64,000 bases of DNA, taken from NCBI GenBank assembly GCA_025201345.1, contig JAIXMG010000030.1, forward strand, positions 186,001 through 250,000, read 5' to 3'. The position numbers were made by a program, and so were the translations under genes. Shown here piece by piece: positions 23,071-33,748 of the stretch. The stretch is from Thamnidium elegans (lineage: Eukaryota; Mucoromycota; Mucoromycetes; Mucorales; Mucoraceae). Numbering within the stretch: position 1 is the stretch's first letter; every line of letters begins with the position of its first letter. The notes below the pieces were generated by a model. That model made no database searches. It was not told the DNA's origin and saw only the letters and a list, made by a program, of their open reading frames with translations.

Positions 23071-23651
23071 ATTAAAAAAAAATTACTGTTATTTTTTTGG
23101 GTTGCACCAACCTCGAATATAAAATGTCGCTTTTGGACGTAAAGAGTTAGACGCATCGTTGGAATCGTAATAGCCTAATGAAGCTCTACACAAAAGGAAA
23201 TAAGTTATATACGTATATATAAAGATGTATATATATATATATATATTTTTTTTACATGTTTAAATTATGAGGTTTACGAAATACAATTGATTTAGGATAG
23301 TCTAATAGTGGATGTCGAAGTTCTTTATCGTCAGACGTTTCTTTTGTGATCCACGCTAATTTTTCTTGAGGTAGTTGGTCTAACGTCTCTAAGGGGCCAT
23401 TGTAATGCACAAGAGGTTCACTTTGTTCACTTCGCTGTTTAACACGATGCTTGTTTGGTAAAATAGGAGAAGAAGGCTTTATAAATGATTTTCGGATTTC
23501 TTTACTGGAAAAAGTAGGAACAATTCTCTTGCTGCCGATATTTGTGAATTGACAGTAAGAAAAGAAAGATTTTAAAGAAGAATGAGAATCTTTAAATTTA
23601 TCTGGTTGAGCATTGTCCAGCAATGGATTTCTAAAAGAATAAGTTGACATT
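21846..23651 (-). CDS. PH-domain protein, possibly anillin-like
   Basis: Five or more exons on the minus strand, starting at the ATG at 23651 (MSTYSFRNPLLDNAQPDK). The N-terminal exon is disordered and basic. The middle exons carry TTAKLSIYAQPKTAFGSLNP, FKISMRPTEKKLKRITLQDK and YQVLVVYGTYVESRVMTLLD, then a pleckstrin-homology-like segment: IYEGFITVYTRGKFIPVSHR, RWARYWATLYPGHIELYDFE, and at the end the helix QEWEQAFMHAASLINEFRF, which has the position of the closing PH helix, although the protein runs on to KFLW. A beta-rich block directly before a C-terminal PH domain recalls the anillin/Mid1 AHPH arrangement that recruits contractile-ring parts, but similarity is weak and I hold that open. 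One intron contains a T48 run (22949-22996) and an A28 run (23042-23069). Exon borders in the middle are uncertain. Confidence 0.6.
22949..23069. repeat. T48 and A28 homopolymer pair inside an intron
   Basis: T48 at 22949-22996 and A28 at 23042-23069 lie 45 bases apart between coding exons of the PH-domain gene. In RNA they could pair into a long A-U hairpin. Such lengths are also prone to replication slippage and sequencing error. Confidence 0.85.
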
Positions 23652-23751
23652 AGGAAAGATGATATGTTTAAAAGAGCACGAAAATAAGAAAAAAAAGGGT
23701 TATTTATATTTAAAAAATAAATCGGAATTTTTATTTTTAAATAGGATATTT

Positions 23752-25075
23752 TCAAGAGGATGGGGATTTCTTTTGATATTCTTTAAACCAAACAGGTTCA
23801 ACTTGCTCTAACTTTTCAAGCTCTTTTCCAATCTTGCCTTCGATTTCTTCACGTACCTCGCTTACTTTCTTTACTTGTAATCGAGGATTGCTTCCTTCTT
23901 TACTACCGAGTCCAATCGTCTTTTCGTCACCGTCCATGGTTTCAATGCGAGAAAGCATGCTTCGCTCTGCCCACACCTTGAATAACTGTTTCAAATAATC
24001 TTTATTTTGGGTTTCGTACCCGGTATAAGACTGAATACGGTCGTCTTTCCAGTCGATTTCGTTCGTTTGAAAGTCGCCAATCACTTGCGTCAAGTAACGG
24101 TGTACCAGTTGCTTTAAAGGAGGTTGATTGCCGAACCCCATTTGCCATTCAGGTTCAGTCACGTCTAATTTAACCCAGGGTCCGTTATTAATCCATTGAT
24201 CCACACCGGGCTTTTTTGATTCCCATTGATAGATGGGTGGATCGGTACTGTGTGCTCCAATCACCACTGTCTTGGGCGGCTCTCCCTCTTTATGCTTTTC
24301 GTCGGTGAATTGAGCTACGTACACAGGCCAGTAAATAGGATACGCAGCGCTAAATAAGACTTGGGCGTTGTTTAATGTATATACACCTTTACGATGCGTC
24401 AACGAATTGACTTGCAAGTTCTCTAATGCATCTGGTGCACGGTCAGCAAGATCTATAAATGGGTTGACAGTAAAGGGAAGCACTTCAATATCAGACCCCT
24501 CGTAGAGCTCGGGGGTAAAAGGAACCAGTGTCTCCATACGCGTAGCAGCAGACTTTCCAAAACTAAGATAGCACATTGGGTCCCATGTATGACCGGGCCA
24601 AAAGCAATCAAAGCCAATACCCAGCATTTGTCGAGGTGGGCCCATGGCCTTCAAGAGCTTTTCGGCAGGCTCGGCCTCATCGGTGGTAGAGGGAGTCACG
24701 TCAGCAGAAACGGCCATATCGTAGTACCAAAATGGAACGTATGCCTTACGGACTTGCATAGACGATACAGATTCTTTGACATCTGGCATTTTTTGTGAAA
24801 ATATCTATTACTTTTTTTAAGATAAAATTTATAACAGTATAATAGTATTAACTTACACTTTTGATGATTTTAAATATACTTAAAAAAGCATGTTGATTGA
24901 CGTAAGAAGCAATGTTTACAATTTGGCTTACTTTGTCTTCTGGTAATTTGAAAGGTAATGCTTGTATTTTATGTGAATGGGAATCGGTGCTGGAAAGACG
25001 TATAGCGAGAGGTTTGGTCACGGTACGGGTGACAGTACGTCGAAACGATTGTGAGTTTGTAATGACTCTTAACAT
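23752..25075 (-). CDS. Unknown conserved-looking mitochondrial protein
   Basis: Two exons. Exon 1 starts at 25075 with MLRVITNSQSFRRTVTRTVT, rich in Arg/Thr/Ser with no acidic residue: a clear mitochondrial presequence. It ends near FKIIK, and the donor AAA A|GTGTAAG joins to the second exon at the acceptor CCAG before 24784 (KNVKESVSSMQ). Exon 2 is long and has blocks that look structured and conserved: VRKAYVPFWYYDMAVSADVT, GFDCFWPGHTWDPMCYLSFG, VLFSAAYPIYWPVYVAQF and WVKLDVTEPEWQMGFGNQPP, and it ends with a charged helix. There is no strong membrane segment. I do not recognise the family; nothing shows an enzyme motif. The aromatic, Pro-rich pattern suggests a folded matrix or membrane-associated protein. 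Confidence 0.7.
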
Positions 25076-26176
25076 TTTTTTTTTGTTTTGGCGATAAGAA
25101 AAACGATGTCTGTGCTGGTTAGTTCGAGGAGGAAATTCACGCGTGCGGTCACATACTCGCTACTTTAAAAAGATGTATATCATCAGGAATATTAAGCTGC
25201 GATTTTACTCGGAAGTTTATGAAACTCTTCATTTCGACTAGTTTTTTTTTTTTTTTTTTAGCTTGATACAAAAAAAAAAAAAGGTTAAAATGTTGGGTAT
25301 CGGAAAGTACTTTTTCTGTAAAATGATGGAGTTGTAATAAGCAAATGTTATGTAAATTGTTCTTTTTTATTGCTGTGAATATTGCAGTACAAGCATTTTT
25401 TTTTTAAAAAAAAAAATAGCTGGATTATACGTTGGAACCAGTGCTATTATCTTTTTATATATATATATATAAGGTAGTAAGACTCTATCTAAAAAAAAAG
25501 GTGTGCAAATAGATATTTGACTTCAATTAGCCAGAAGGTGGCCTTGTGTATCAGTAGACTTTCTTAATACAAATCAAAAACCAATACAATAATTATTTTT
25601 TTTTATTATTATTGGGAGCTAATGAGATGTATGGATTCTGATTCTCCACTTATTTACCTATGCCTATTCTGGTTAACCCTGTCCAGGACTCTTAGGATTT
25701 TAACTTTATTTCACTCTTTTTTTTTAAATAAATAAATATACATATTCTCCACTCCATACTCTTGCATCCCAGTGCATCCCATCTTACCCTCACTCCGACC
25801 GACTTTGTGTCCTTCGGAACATCTAACTTACAATTGAATACGTTTGTAAACTTCAGCTTTTATATATGGACTGACAGTATAAACTTTTATTTATAAAGTA
25901 TTTGTCACTTTTGAAAGAAGGAGAAATAGTTATTGATACAGATTAATGAAAAAACAAAATAAATTCAATCAGTGATTTATCGTAATTTTGTCTTCCAAAT
26001 CCTTTTCCATGAGTATTGTAAGTTAAACGGAATATTTTAGGACAAATTATATCAGAAAGTAGAACTTGCTGACTGCTACTGTCTTCATAGAGACGTTTCA
26101 TCTTTTAGTTTTCATCCTTCAATTGTTGTAATATGTTAAAACTTTCTTCTAAAGAAATCTAAACAATTGATCAAAT
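25076..26176. other. Intergenic region, 1.1 kb
   Basis: AT-rich with T/A homopolymer pairs (near 25398-25417) and an AT dinucleotide repeat near 25459. No open frame with coding character and no recognisable RNA gene on either strand. Confidence 0.5.
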
Positions 26177-27437
26177 TTAGTATTGCGAATTATAGTTTAT
26201 CAGTAAATACGATAGCTTAACAAAGCTAAAGAAGTTTATCAAAGAGTTCAACATTTCTTCGACCTTGACTCTTTCTTCTGTAATTGTAATTTTGTGTTCA
26301 CGATTAAACATGTAAACACCATTACTAGCATATTGAATAGACCAGAGACGAGCATACTCATCTAATAGAAAAGCTAGTCTTCTTTTATCCCCTATCATTC
26401 GTGTGCTTTATTACCACTGGCCTGAACAAAATATAACTTGAGCTTTTTAAATAAGTCAGCGGAAGCAAAAGTTAAACTTGTCAGCTACTGTCTTAAGCAT
26501 TGCCAATAATGCATATAGGCCTTTGATATTGTCAAATGATATTTTTCGCTCGTCTTTGTTCTTAAAGGAACCTGAAGTTTCGAGTAATAATGTCTCTAAA
26601 GCCAGTAAAGAGTCGAAACAAATAACACCGTCAGCGTTATATGCTTTTCGGTGATACACTTTTGATTTTAATTTTGCAAGTTGTTCACTCATTGCATTTA
26701 ATGGTTTTTGGCCAGGAGTAAAATAAGAGCCGCATGCTGAGATATACTGTAGTAGCCAAAAGGCCAGGGTGAATCAGACTAAAGTTGAGTACGGATTCAG
26801 AATATGTCATAAAAGGTGAATTGTTATTTACGTTGACTCTGTGTAGCAACTTAACGTTAATCTTAATTTCAGGAATAAGAACAAAATCGCTTACATAATT
26901 GAGCATATCTTTTTGATAAATTGGTAGTCTGCTTTATATTCTTTTAAAATTGAAACATCTTCAATATTTTCCTCTGAGTTTGCCAAAGCCTGCGAAGTTT
27001 TGTTAGATCAATGTTTAGGCTAGGTTTTTTTTTTTCATACAGTGTTTAAGAACTACATCGTAAACGATAGCTACCTTTTGCTTTTTCTGCGGGTGCTCTT
27101 CAGTTTTATTCGAAATTTTATTAATAACGAAATCATCTTGGACAGTATTAATATTGTAGTAGTTATCTACTTTTTTTTTACCTAGTACGCGCGATTAGTT
27201 GTGTACAAAACAGATTATGATGTTCATGCTACTTACCCAAGGTGATGATGTATTAAGAGCATCTAATGCTAACTGACTGTTTAATTCTTTAAGAACAGCT
27301 AAGGGTATTCCCTGTGGGTGTTCTTTAATTGTTCTCAATTGTTTTTTTTTTATAGAGAACTTTACACCATGGCGAGTAAGAGCGCTGAATGTTATGCATT
27401 GATGCTTGTACAAGCACCGGAATGCTTGAGGAAGCAT
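26177..27437 (-). pseudogene. Decayed copy of a lineage-specific repetitive protein family
   Basis: Several minus-strand open pieces follow each other in biological order but in different frames: FSALTRHGVKFS and EHPQGIPLAVLKELNSQLAL (27.2-27.4 kb), SILKEYKADYQFIKK (about 26.9 kb), NYVSDFVLIPEIKI (26.8 kb), then AYNADGVICFDSLLALETLL and ISFDNIKGLYALLAMLKTVA (26.5 kb), and RRLAFLLDEYARLWSIQYAS (26.3 kb). The last three resemble, from memory, the C-terminal part of an abundant unknown protein family in Mucorales genomes (order: ADG-x-ETS, SFD-x-KG-x-AMLKTVAD, RLWS). Frameshifts and stops separate the blocks, so this copy is probably dead. A working gene with very many introns cannot be fully excluded. 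Confidence 0.45.
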
Positions 27438-28054
27438 CAGCGCTAATTTTAAGCTTGGTTAACTTTTTTTTTTTTTGACAGAAAATAAAAAAGTGAAATA
27501 TTTATACTAAATAAAAAAAAAGAGAATACATCATTGGGAGCTTTTTGTGATATAGTATCCTTTTGAATTAATTAACTTACTTTGGACTTGTCCATCCAGA
27601 AACAAGTGTATTCAGATATATATATATATTAAAATCACTGTAGCATTCTCTGCAGGTATGCTTTCTCCCCTGAGACTTGGTCTGTGGCATTTTGATTACT
27701 GAATTTTGAAATCTTGATAAACACAGTCTATTTATGCGGTCGGTCCGGAGGAAAAAAGTGAGTAGCGCTATTTTGCCTGACTCTTATATACGGTATATTC
27801 GTTCGTAAAGACACTGCCATACCATAAGAAAGTAAAGGGGTTAAAAAGAAGAAGAGTAGATGAAGAAAATATAAGATATAAGGCCCTTTTTAAGGTGTAA
27901 GTATTCCACATGTATTAAAAAAAAATGCTTACTTGTATATCCGTATGAAATATTCTGACCTGTGAAGCACGAGGACTCCGAAAGATCTGAATTTTTACTG
28001 GATACCTCGTGGTAGATGAAAAATGTCATGTCTATTTTACAAGTCGCCACGCTG

Positions 28055-28306
28055 ACTGCGGTAAATAATTAAAAAGTTCCTCTTTTAGGCATAGTAAGCC
28101 TTTAATAATTTTGCATTATTTTTATATCGAAACAGGCATATCGAGATAATTACCTTGTTAAATAAAAAAAAAAAAAAAAAATTGACACTGTATTGAACTT
28201 TTATATACTCCAACCACCAGATAGATGATAAATCAGTTACAACGTACGTTTTTTTTTTTTTTTTTTCTGCAGGAGAATGTTTCGTTTTCCTTCTATTTAC
28301 CGCAGT
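28055..28306. repeat. 13-bp perfect inverted-repeat pair, possible small MITE
   Basis: ACTGCGGTAAATA at 28055-28067 is repeated as its exact reverse complement TATTTACCGCAGT at 28294-28306, enclosing a total of 252 bp of non-coding DNA with A and T runs. I see no clear target-site duplication outside the arms. The relatively GC-rich arms make chance less likely in this AT-rich context. Confidence 0.45.
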
Positions 28307-28358
28307 AAAAAAAAACCCAGTTTTAGCTAGTGGTGGAGTTCTAATAAGTAGTGGACCC

Positions 28359-28367
28359 TATAAAAAA
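28359..28367 (+). promoter_or_regulatory. TATA-like element upstream of the CHY zinc-finger gene
   Basis: TATAAAAAA lies about 90 bp before the ATG at 28453, in a position expected of a TATA box. A/T runs are so common here that the match alone is weak. Confidence 0.3.
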
Positions 28368-28452
28368 AGAATTGCTTATTAATTTCTTACACATAACCTT
28401 TTCTCTTTATTCTTACACTTTTTTTTTTTTTGTTATTATTATAATTATTCAA

Positions 28453-31235
28453 ATGGATAAAGCAAAGAGACCTGTTATGAAGCCAACTGTGGTAAAATAA
28501 TAACACTTTTTTTGCTTTTTAAAAAAAAAATTACGTGTTTAAAAAAAAAAAAACTAACTAACCCTATGTTACATAGAGTGTTGGAGATAAAAGAAAACTT
28601 GAGCTTATTCAGTTAGAAACTCGTTACAAGTCAACATACCGTATTGTCAAGTAAGTCTTTATACATATTTGCTGTAAAATATATTAATAAATTACAATAG
28701 GGAGACAGAAACCGAAACACTTGTTCGACTTGCCATTAAACCTTCTGATCCTGATTTTCCTTACGAAATAGATGCACTTCAACTTCAACTTAGTATACCA
28801 AAAGATTACCCAACTAGTCCTTGTTCTGTTCAAGTTCTTAATAGTGATATTCCAAAGGGTTTTGCAATGTAAGTTTCCTTTTTTCTAAAAAAAAAAAAAA
28901 AAAAAATAACGGCATTTAACGTCATGTATTTAGCAACCTGGAAAAAGGCTATTTGGTTCATGTGGATCCAGCCATCAACCCAACTCATCAAACACTGGTT
29001 CGACAAATGAATTGGCTCGATCGTAATATGGAAAGTCTATTACAACAACCACCTGCACCTACAGTTCGATTTATTGCAAATAACCTAAACGCGACGACGC
29101 AAGAACATGTCAAGGAGTTTACGGACTCGACATCTAAACCAATTACAAGCCAAAGGCAGCAAAAACCTTTAAACGAAGCAGGCCCATCTACTGTAAATTA
29201 TCAAGCCTCTAATAATGTATATTCTTCTCCTATTATTATTAATATCCCAAGTTCTTCTAAGCCGGTGGAACAACCCAAACCTGTTGCACAAACTAAACCC
29301 GTTGAACAACCTATTGTAAATTCTCAACCTTCTCGTAAATTTACAAACGCTGAAATGAAGGCAGCTGAAAAGAAGAGAAAATTTCAAATCTCTCAATTGC
29401 AATCTCGTTTTTGTGATAGCTTTAAAACATCAAAGTAAGTTTGAAACAAGAACAAAAAACAAAAAAAAAAGATAATTAAAGATATATGAAAAAATTAGAA
29501 CTGGTACCAAGGGATCTATGATCTCACTTGTGGTTTCTATCAATGATACGGATTTCACACATGAACAATTTATTGGAGGTAAATATCTTTACATTAAATA
29601 TAATGTACCTGCATTATATCCCCTTGAACCCTGTTCAATTGAAATTGACAACAGACAATTGGATAAAACCAGAGCAACGTAAGTGTCAAAAATTAATATA
29701 TATACATATATGTATTAACACATATGTATAGCTGGGTGATTAATGGATTTAATCAACATGTTGAACAAGGAGATTCAACATTATTTGAAAACTTGAATTG
29801 GTTAAACCGAAACCTGGAACATTTATTAAGTACACCGCCCGTCACAAAGACCGTGGAACAAGAAGAGACCGCCGAGATTGCAGCAGCTCAACAGAAGGAA
29901 TCAAAACCACCCGTTAAAAAGGAACAACAATTATCAGTGACTGCACCTGTATTTACACCTCAGCCTAAAAAGAAATCGTTATTTGATTATGAGAATGATA
30001 TTAAAAAGAACAAGGTGATTATTGTCAATGATCCTAGTTTGATTATTGAACAAGCAGAAGAAGAAGAAGTCGAGGTTGAGTTAACTGAACCTAATCATAC
30101 GGATGAAAGCCATGGGGAAGAAGAAGAAACTAAAAATTTGAATATGTTGACTGGTGTATCGCAGCCTACTGTTAGAAAGGGAACTGAAATTCGATTGATG
30201 AACCCCAAGTTGGATAATGTTTCCCTGTTTCGATGTACTTTGCTTCATATTATGGTAAAGTGTGGTAGGTGTAAGGAAACAGTTGAAGTACAGAATATTG
30301 AACCGGATCAAGAGGACGGAAAACAAAAATCAAAGGAAAGATGGATGTCGTGTCCTACATGTACATCAGAATTAGGAATTAGATTCCTTGGAGGTAAGCG
30401 TATATGAAAATACTATGTCTATATAACATGTATTAACGGTTTTTTTTAAAAAAATATAGAACTTGTTCACCAAGGCGCCATGTCAATCGGTTTATTACAA
30501 TTATCAGGATGTAAAGCATACGATATTTTACCCTCTGCATATATCGGTACGTGTGGATCCTGTATGGCCGATATGCCCAACACTATCCGACTATCACCTC
30601 ACGACCCTCCACGTACTATCAGTTGTTTCTCCTGTCATGTCAAGATGACTTGTGGATTAGGCGAATATACATTTATCAAGATTGGTAGTGAAGGAGGAGA
30701 AAAATTAAAGGCTGATGAAAAACAAGTCTTGAAATTAAAAAAGAAGAAGAAGAGAGAAGATAATTTAACTATTGGTGAACCGTTACCTGATAAAGGTACT
30801 TGCAGTCATTACCGTAAATCAAATAGATGGTTTCGATTCGCTTGCTGCAGTAAACTGTATGCTTGTGATATATGTCATGATAGTCATGAAGATCATCATT
30901 CAGAAATGGCTAAAAGACATGTGTGCGGTATGTGTTCGAGAGAACAGACGATTATTGGAGGTAAGGCGTGTGCGTGTGGACATGAGTTTGAAAAGGCTCC
31001 TCAAAAAGGTGCGTTTTGGGAAGGTGGTAAAGGTGTGCGTAATGTAATGACGATGAGTCGAAAGGTAAGATGAAAATATATATTGTATTTATTAAAGGGT
31101 ACTAATTGAAATGTATTTATATAGGATCCTCATAAGCGTAAAGGATTAGGAAAGACACAATCAAAGAAACAAGAGAGAGTAGGTTCTGCTGGTAAGGAAC
31201 GTCACCAAAAGGAACCCGCTGCTCACGAACAATAA
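28453..31235 (+). CDS. CHY zinc-finger protein with N-terminal RWD-like domains
   Basis: Multi-exon protein of roughly 750 residues. Two RWD-like modules are visible: DALQLQLSIPKDYPTSPCSV with NWLDRNMESLL, and YLYIKYNVPALYPLEPCSIE with NWLNRNLEHLL (the YP-x-PC loop followed by the terminal helix). After an acidic linker come zinc-binding clusters (HIMVKCGRCKETVE, MSCPTCTSELG, GTCGSCMADMPN, ISCFSCHVKMTCG) and then the CHY finger (KGTCSHYRKSNRWFRFACCS, YACDICHDSHEDHHSEM, HVCGMCSREQ). The tail is basic. The layout corresponds to fungal CHY-type proteins; the CHY fold is shared with ubiquitin ligases such as Pirh2, but no RING domain is seen. Exon 1 is short (MDKAKRPVMKPTV) and joins to SVGDKRKLELIQ. 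The molecular job is unknown. Confidence 0.88.
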
Positions 31236-31308
31236 TGATATCGGAGTTACTTCAAAAACCAAAGCCTTTTTGTGATTAGGTTTCCGAAAGTTAGACCCTT
31301 GGGTTTCC

Positions 31309-31349
<41 letters not shown>

Positions 31350-31680
31350 CAAATAAACGTTTACACAAATAAAAGAAGCCTAAAAACACGCACAATTGTA
31401 AATAAACAAATAAATGTGTTGTCGCATTATTATAATTTTTGCCCTGAAATGTACTTTTTTTATTGTAGTCTAACAAAAAAAAAAAAAAAAACTATTGGTA
31501 ATGCAAAGAAAGATTTGAATTGATTCGATCTGCCTTTCAATTAGTGAAAAAGAAAAAGAGATTTTTTCTCTTTTTTTCATCATTCCGGGCACATTTCAAG
31601 CCATATTTTACAACAAATACACATTTCTTATATTTTATAAATATATTTTTTTTTCTTTTTTACTCTCTTTTTTTCTCTTT

Positions 31681-31713
<33 letters not shown>

Positions 31714-31746
31714 ACTAAAAATTCTTCCGCTGTTTACAACATTTAT
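31236..31746. other. Intergenic region, strongly T-rich leader
   Basis: About 510 bp with an A29-type run (31317-31345) after the CHY gene and nearly 100 bp of T-rich sequence ending in a T-run (about 31688-31711) just before the next start. It probably holds the promoter and leader of the RRM gene. Confidence 0.5.
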
Positions 31747-33138
31747 ATGAGAGGAATGCATAGTGTTTTAGCGTCACCTAATCTAAATAGTTCACATACT
31801 AGTAGATCTGGTTCTCCATTTCCTTCCTTACCTTCGTCTCCGCCACTATCATCAACGGATGATGTTACTACTATATTCCTAGTAGGTTTCCCTGACGATA
31901 TGCAAGAAAGAGAATTTCAAAATATGTTTATGTTTGCTAAAGGATTTGAAGCTGCTTCTTTAAAATGGCATTGCAAAGATCAACAAGAAGATCAAGATAT
32001 GTGTCATGCTACACTAAACAATAAAAAACAAATGGTAAAGTTCTGTAATACATAATATAAAGGAATAATATATATTCACAATATACATATATATATATAG
32101 ATCGGCTTTGCTAGGTTTCGTACTCGTCATGAAGCTATTGAAGCTACAAATGAAATCAATGGTAAAAAGATTGATATGGAAAAAGGATGTATTCTAAAGG
32201 CAGAAATGGCCAAGAAGAATTTACATATTAAAAGGACAGTGAATCCTTCTACTATTACTCCCATTACCACTACTCCAACCAATAACTTATTATTATCAGC
32301 CGTACAATTACCGGAACCTTCTAGTTCTCCAATGACAATCCTTACCCGAGGACTTAGCCATGCTCAAGAAGATAAATCTCAGTCAAATAGTATGGATTAT
32401 GAATCATTCTTACCTTTACCTAGTGATTTATTATCACCCACTAGAAACTATAAGCATGATCCATTCCAGTTAAATGATATGACACATACTCCTTCATTTA
32501 ATGATTCCCTGTTCTGCATTCGGTCTCACTCATATGATGGCCGTAACCAAAACTATCAAGGCGATACAACTAGTACTATAACCCCATTTCAATTCTTTTC
32601 AAAATCCGAGTTGGATACCGATCCATTTCATTACATGTCAAAATCTACACCTGTTCCTCATCATGATTCAGCTCATCATCATAATATATTTAATCATCAA
32701 GTAGAAGATCTTGCCTTAAATGGTCGCAAGAATTCATTACATACAGTTGAAAAGTCTTCAAGTGCTTTATCTAATTCTTTCCGTACGGCTTGCTCTGCAA
32801 ATCAAAATCCTCCGTGTAATACGCTCTATGTAGGTAATTTACCTCCTTCGACAAGTGAAGATGAGTTACGTTCCTTGTTTGAAACATGCGAAGGGTATAA
32901 ACGTATGTGCTTCCGTAATAAACCTCAAGGGCCCATGTGCTTTGTAGAATTTGAAGATGTAATTTATGCTACGCAGGCTATGAACGAGTATCAAGGTCAT
33001 CTGTTATCTAATTCTGTTAAAGGTGGTATTCGTCTCTCATTTTCTAAAAATCCATTGTTTATTAAGCCTAGTAAAGAAGCTGATATCTCATTTAATTTTA
33101 AACAAATGGGAACTGCTTTATTAGCTGACTTGTCATAA
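31747..33138 (+). CDS. Whi3/Scw1-like RRM RNA-binding protein
   Basis: Two exons (31747-32034 and 32101-33138). The N-terminal RRM begins [20 protein letters not shown] and continues across the intron into [20 protein letters not shown] and [14 protein letters not shown] Ser/Thr/His-rich linker of about 190 residues follows, then the C-terminal [55 protein letters not shown]. The CFVEFED and RLSFSKNPL blocks are the hallmark of the Whi3/Scw1/Nrd1 group, cytoplasmic mRNA-binding proteins that set cell-cycle entry, polarity or wall integrity in other fungi. The first ATG after the T-run is at 31747; one at 31756 is an alternative. Confidence 0.88.
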
Positions 33139-33748
33139 TCTCATTCTATACACATTTTTACATACAAAAAAAAAATATACATTCTTATAGCATCTCTCTT
33201 TTTCTCTCTTCAAATAAATATTATTTTTGCATTTTAAAAAAAAAATACGCATACAACTAAAAAAGGTTTCATATGCTTTACCTCCTTATTGTTAATTAAC
33301 ATTTTGAGTGCAAAGATCCTCTTTTAAGGTTAATTATAAGTCCGGTTTTACTTTTTTGAAACATTTTAACAATGGTGAAATACACCCCTCATTAGTATCA
33401 CAAGGTCAAACAATCAAAAATTTAGTTTTTATGACATTTATTGATACAATCTTGTACCATAGAAAGCAAAAAAGTATAGTTTAATCATTTATCTTTCTTT
33501 TTTAGCTCCGTATTCTTTTGCTTTTTCTTAGTGAACTCTAGCACATTATAAGGTGAATAAAACAGTAAGAGTTTTTCTTTTTTTTTCTTTTTGCGTGTCC
33601 ATAAAAAAAAGCAGTTGTACTACTTTATCCAGGTACGAAAAAAAAAGAAAAAAAACTGCTGACCCAAAAGTCTAGGCTTAAAACCGTCATCATTCATTTT
33701 TTGGTTTCTTTTTTTCCTTTTTTTCTTTCCTTTTTTTTAAAAATAAAA
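33139..33748. other. Intergenic region, 0.6 kb
   Basis: Separates two plus-strand genes. AT-rich with T-runs near 33710-33738 before the kinase ATG. No gene seen. Confidence 0.5.

Larger units (their letters stand above)
27438..28452. other. Intergenic region with short inverted repeats
   Basis: About 1 kb between the decayed copy and the CHY gene. It holds an AT repeat, A/T runs, a 13-bp inverted-repeat pair (28055-28067 and 28294-28306) and a TATA-like sequence upstream of the CHY start. A 69-codon open stretch at 27841-28050 (minus) has no supporting features. Confidence 0.5.

Noticed and set aside
27841..28050. 69-codon minus-strand open stretch in the CHY promoter region
   Set aside because: No motif or coding texture; it ends in Phe/Ile-rich sequence derived from AT-rich DNA.
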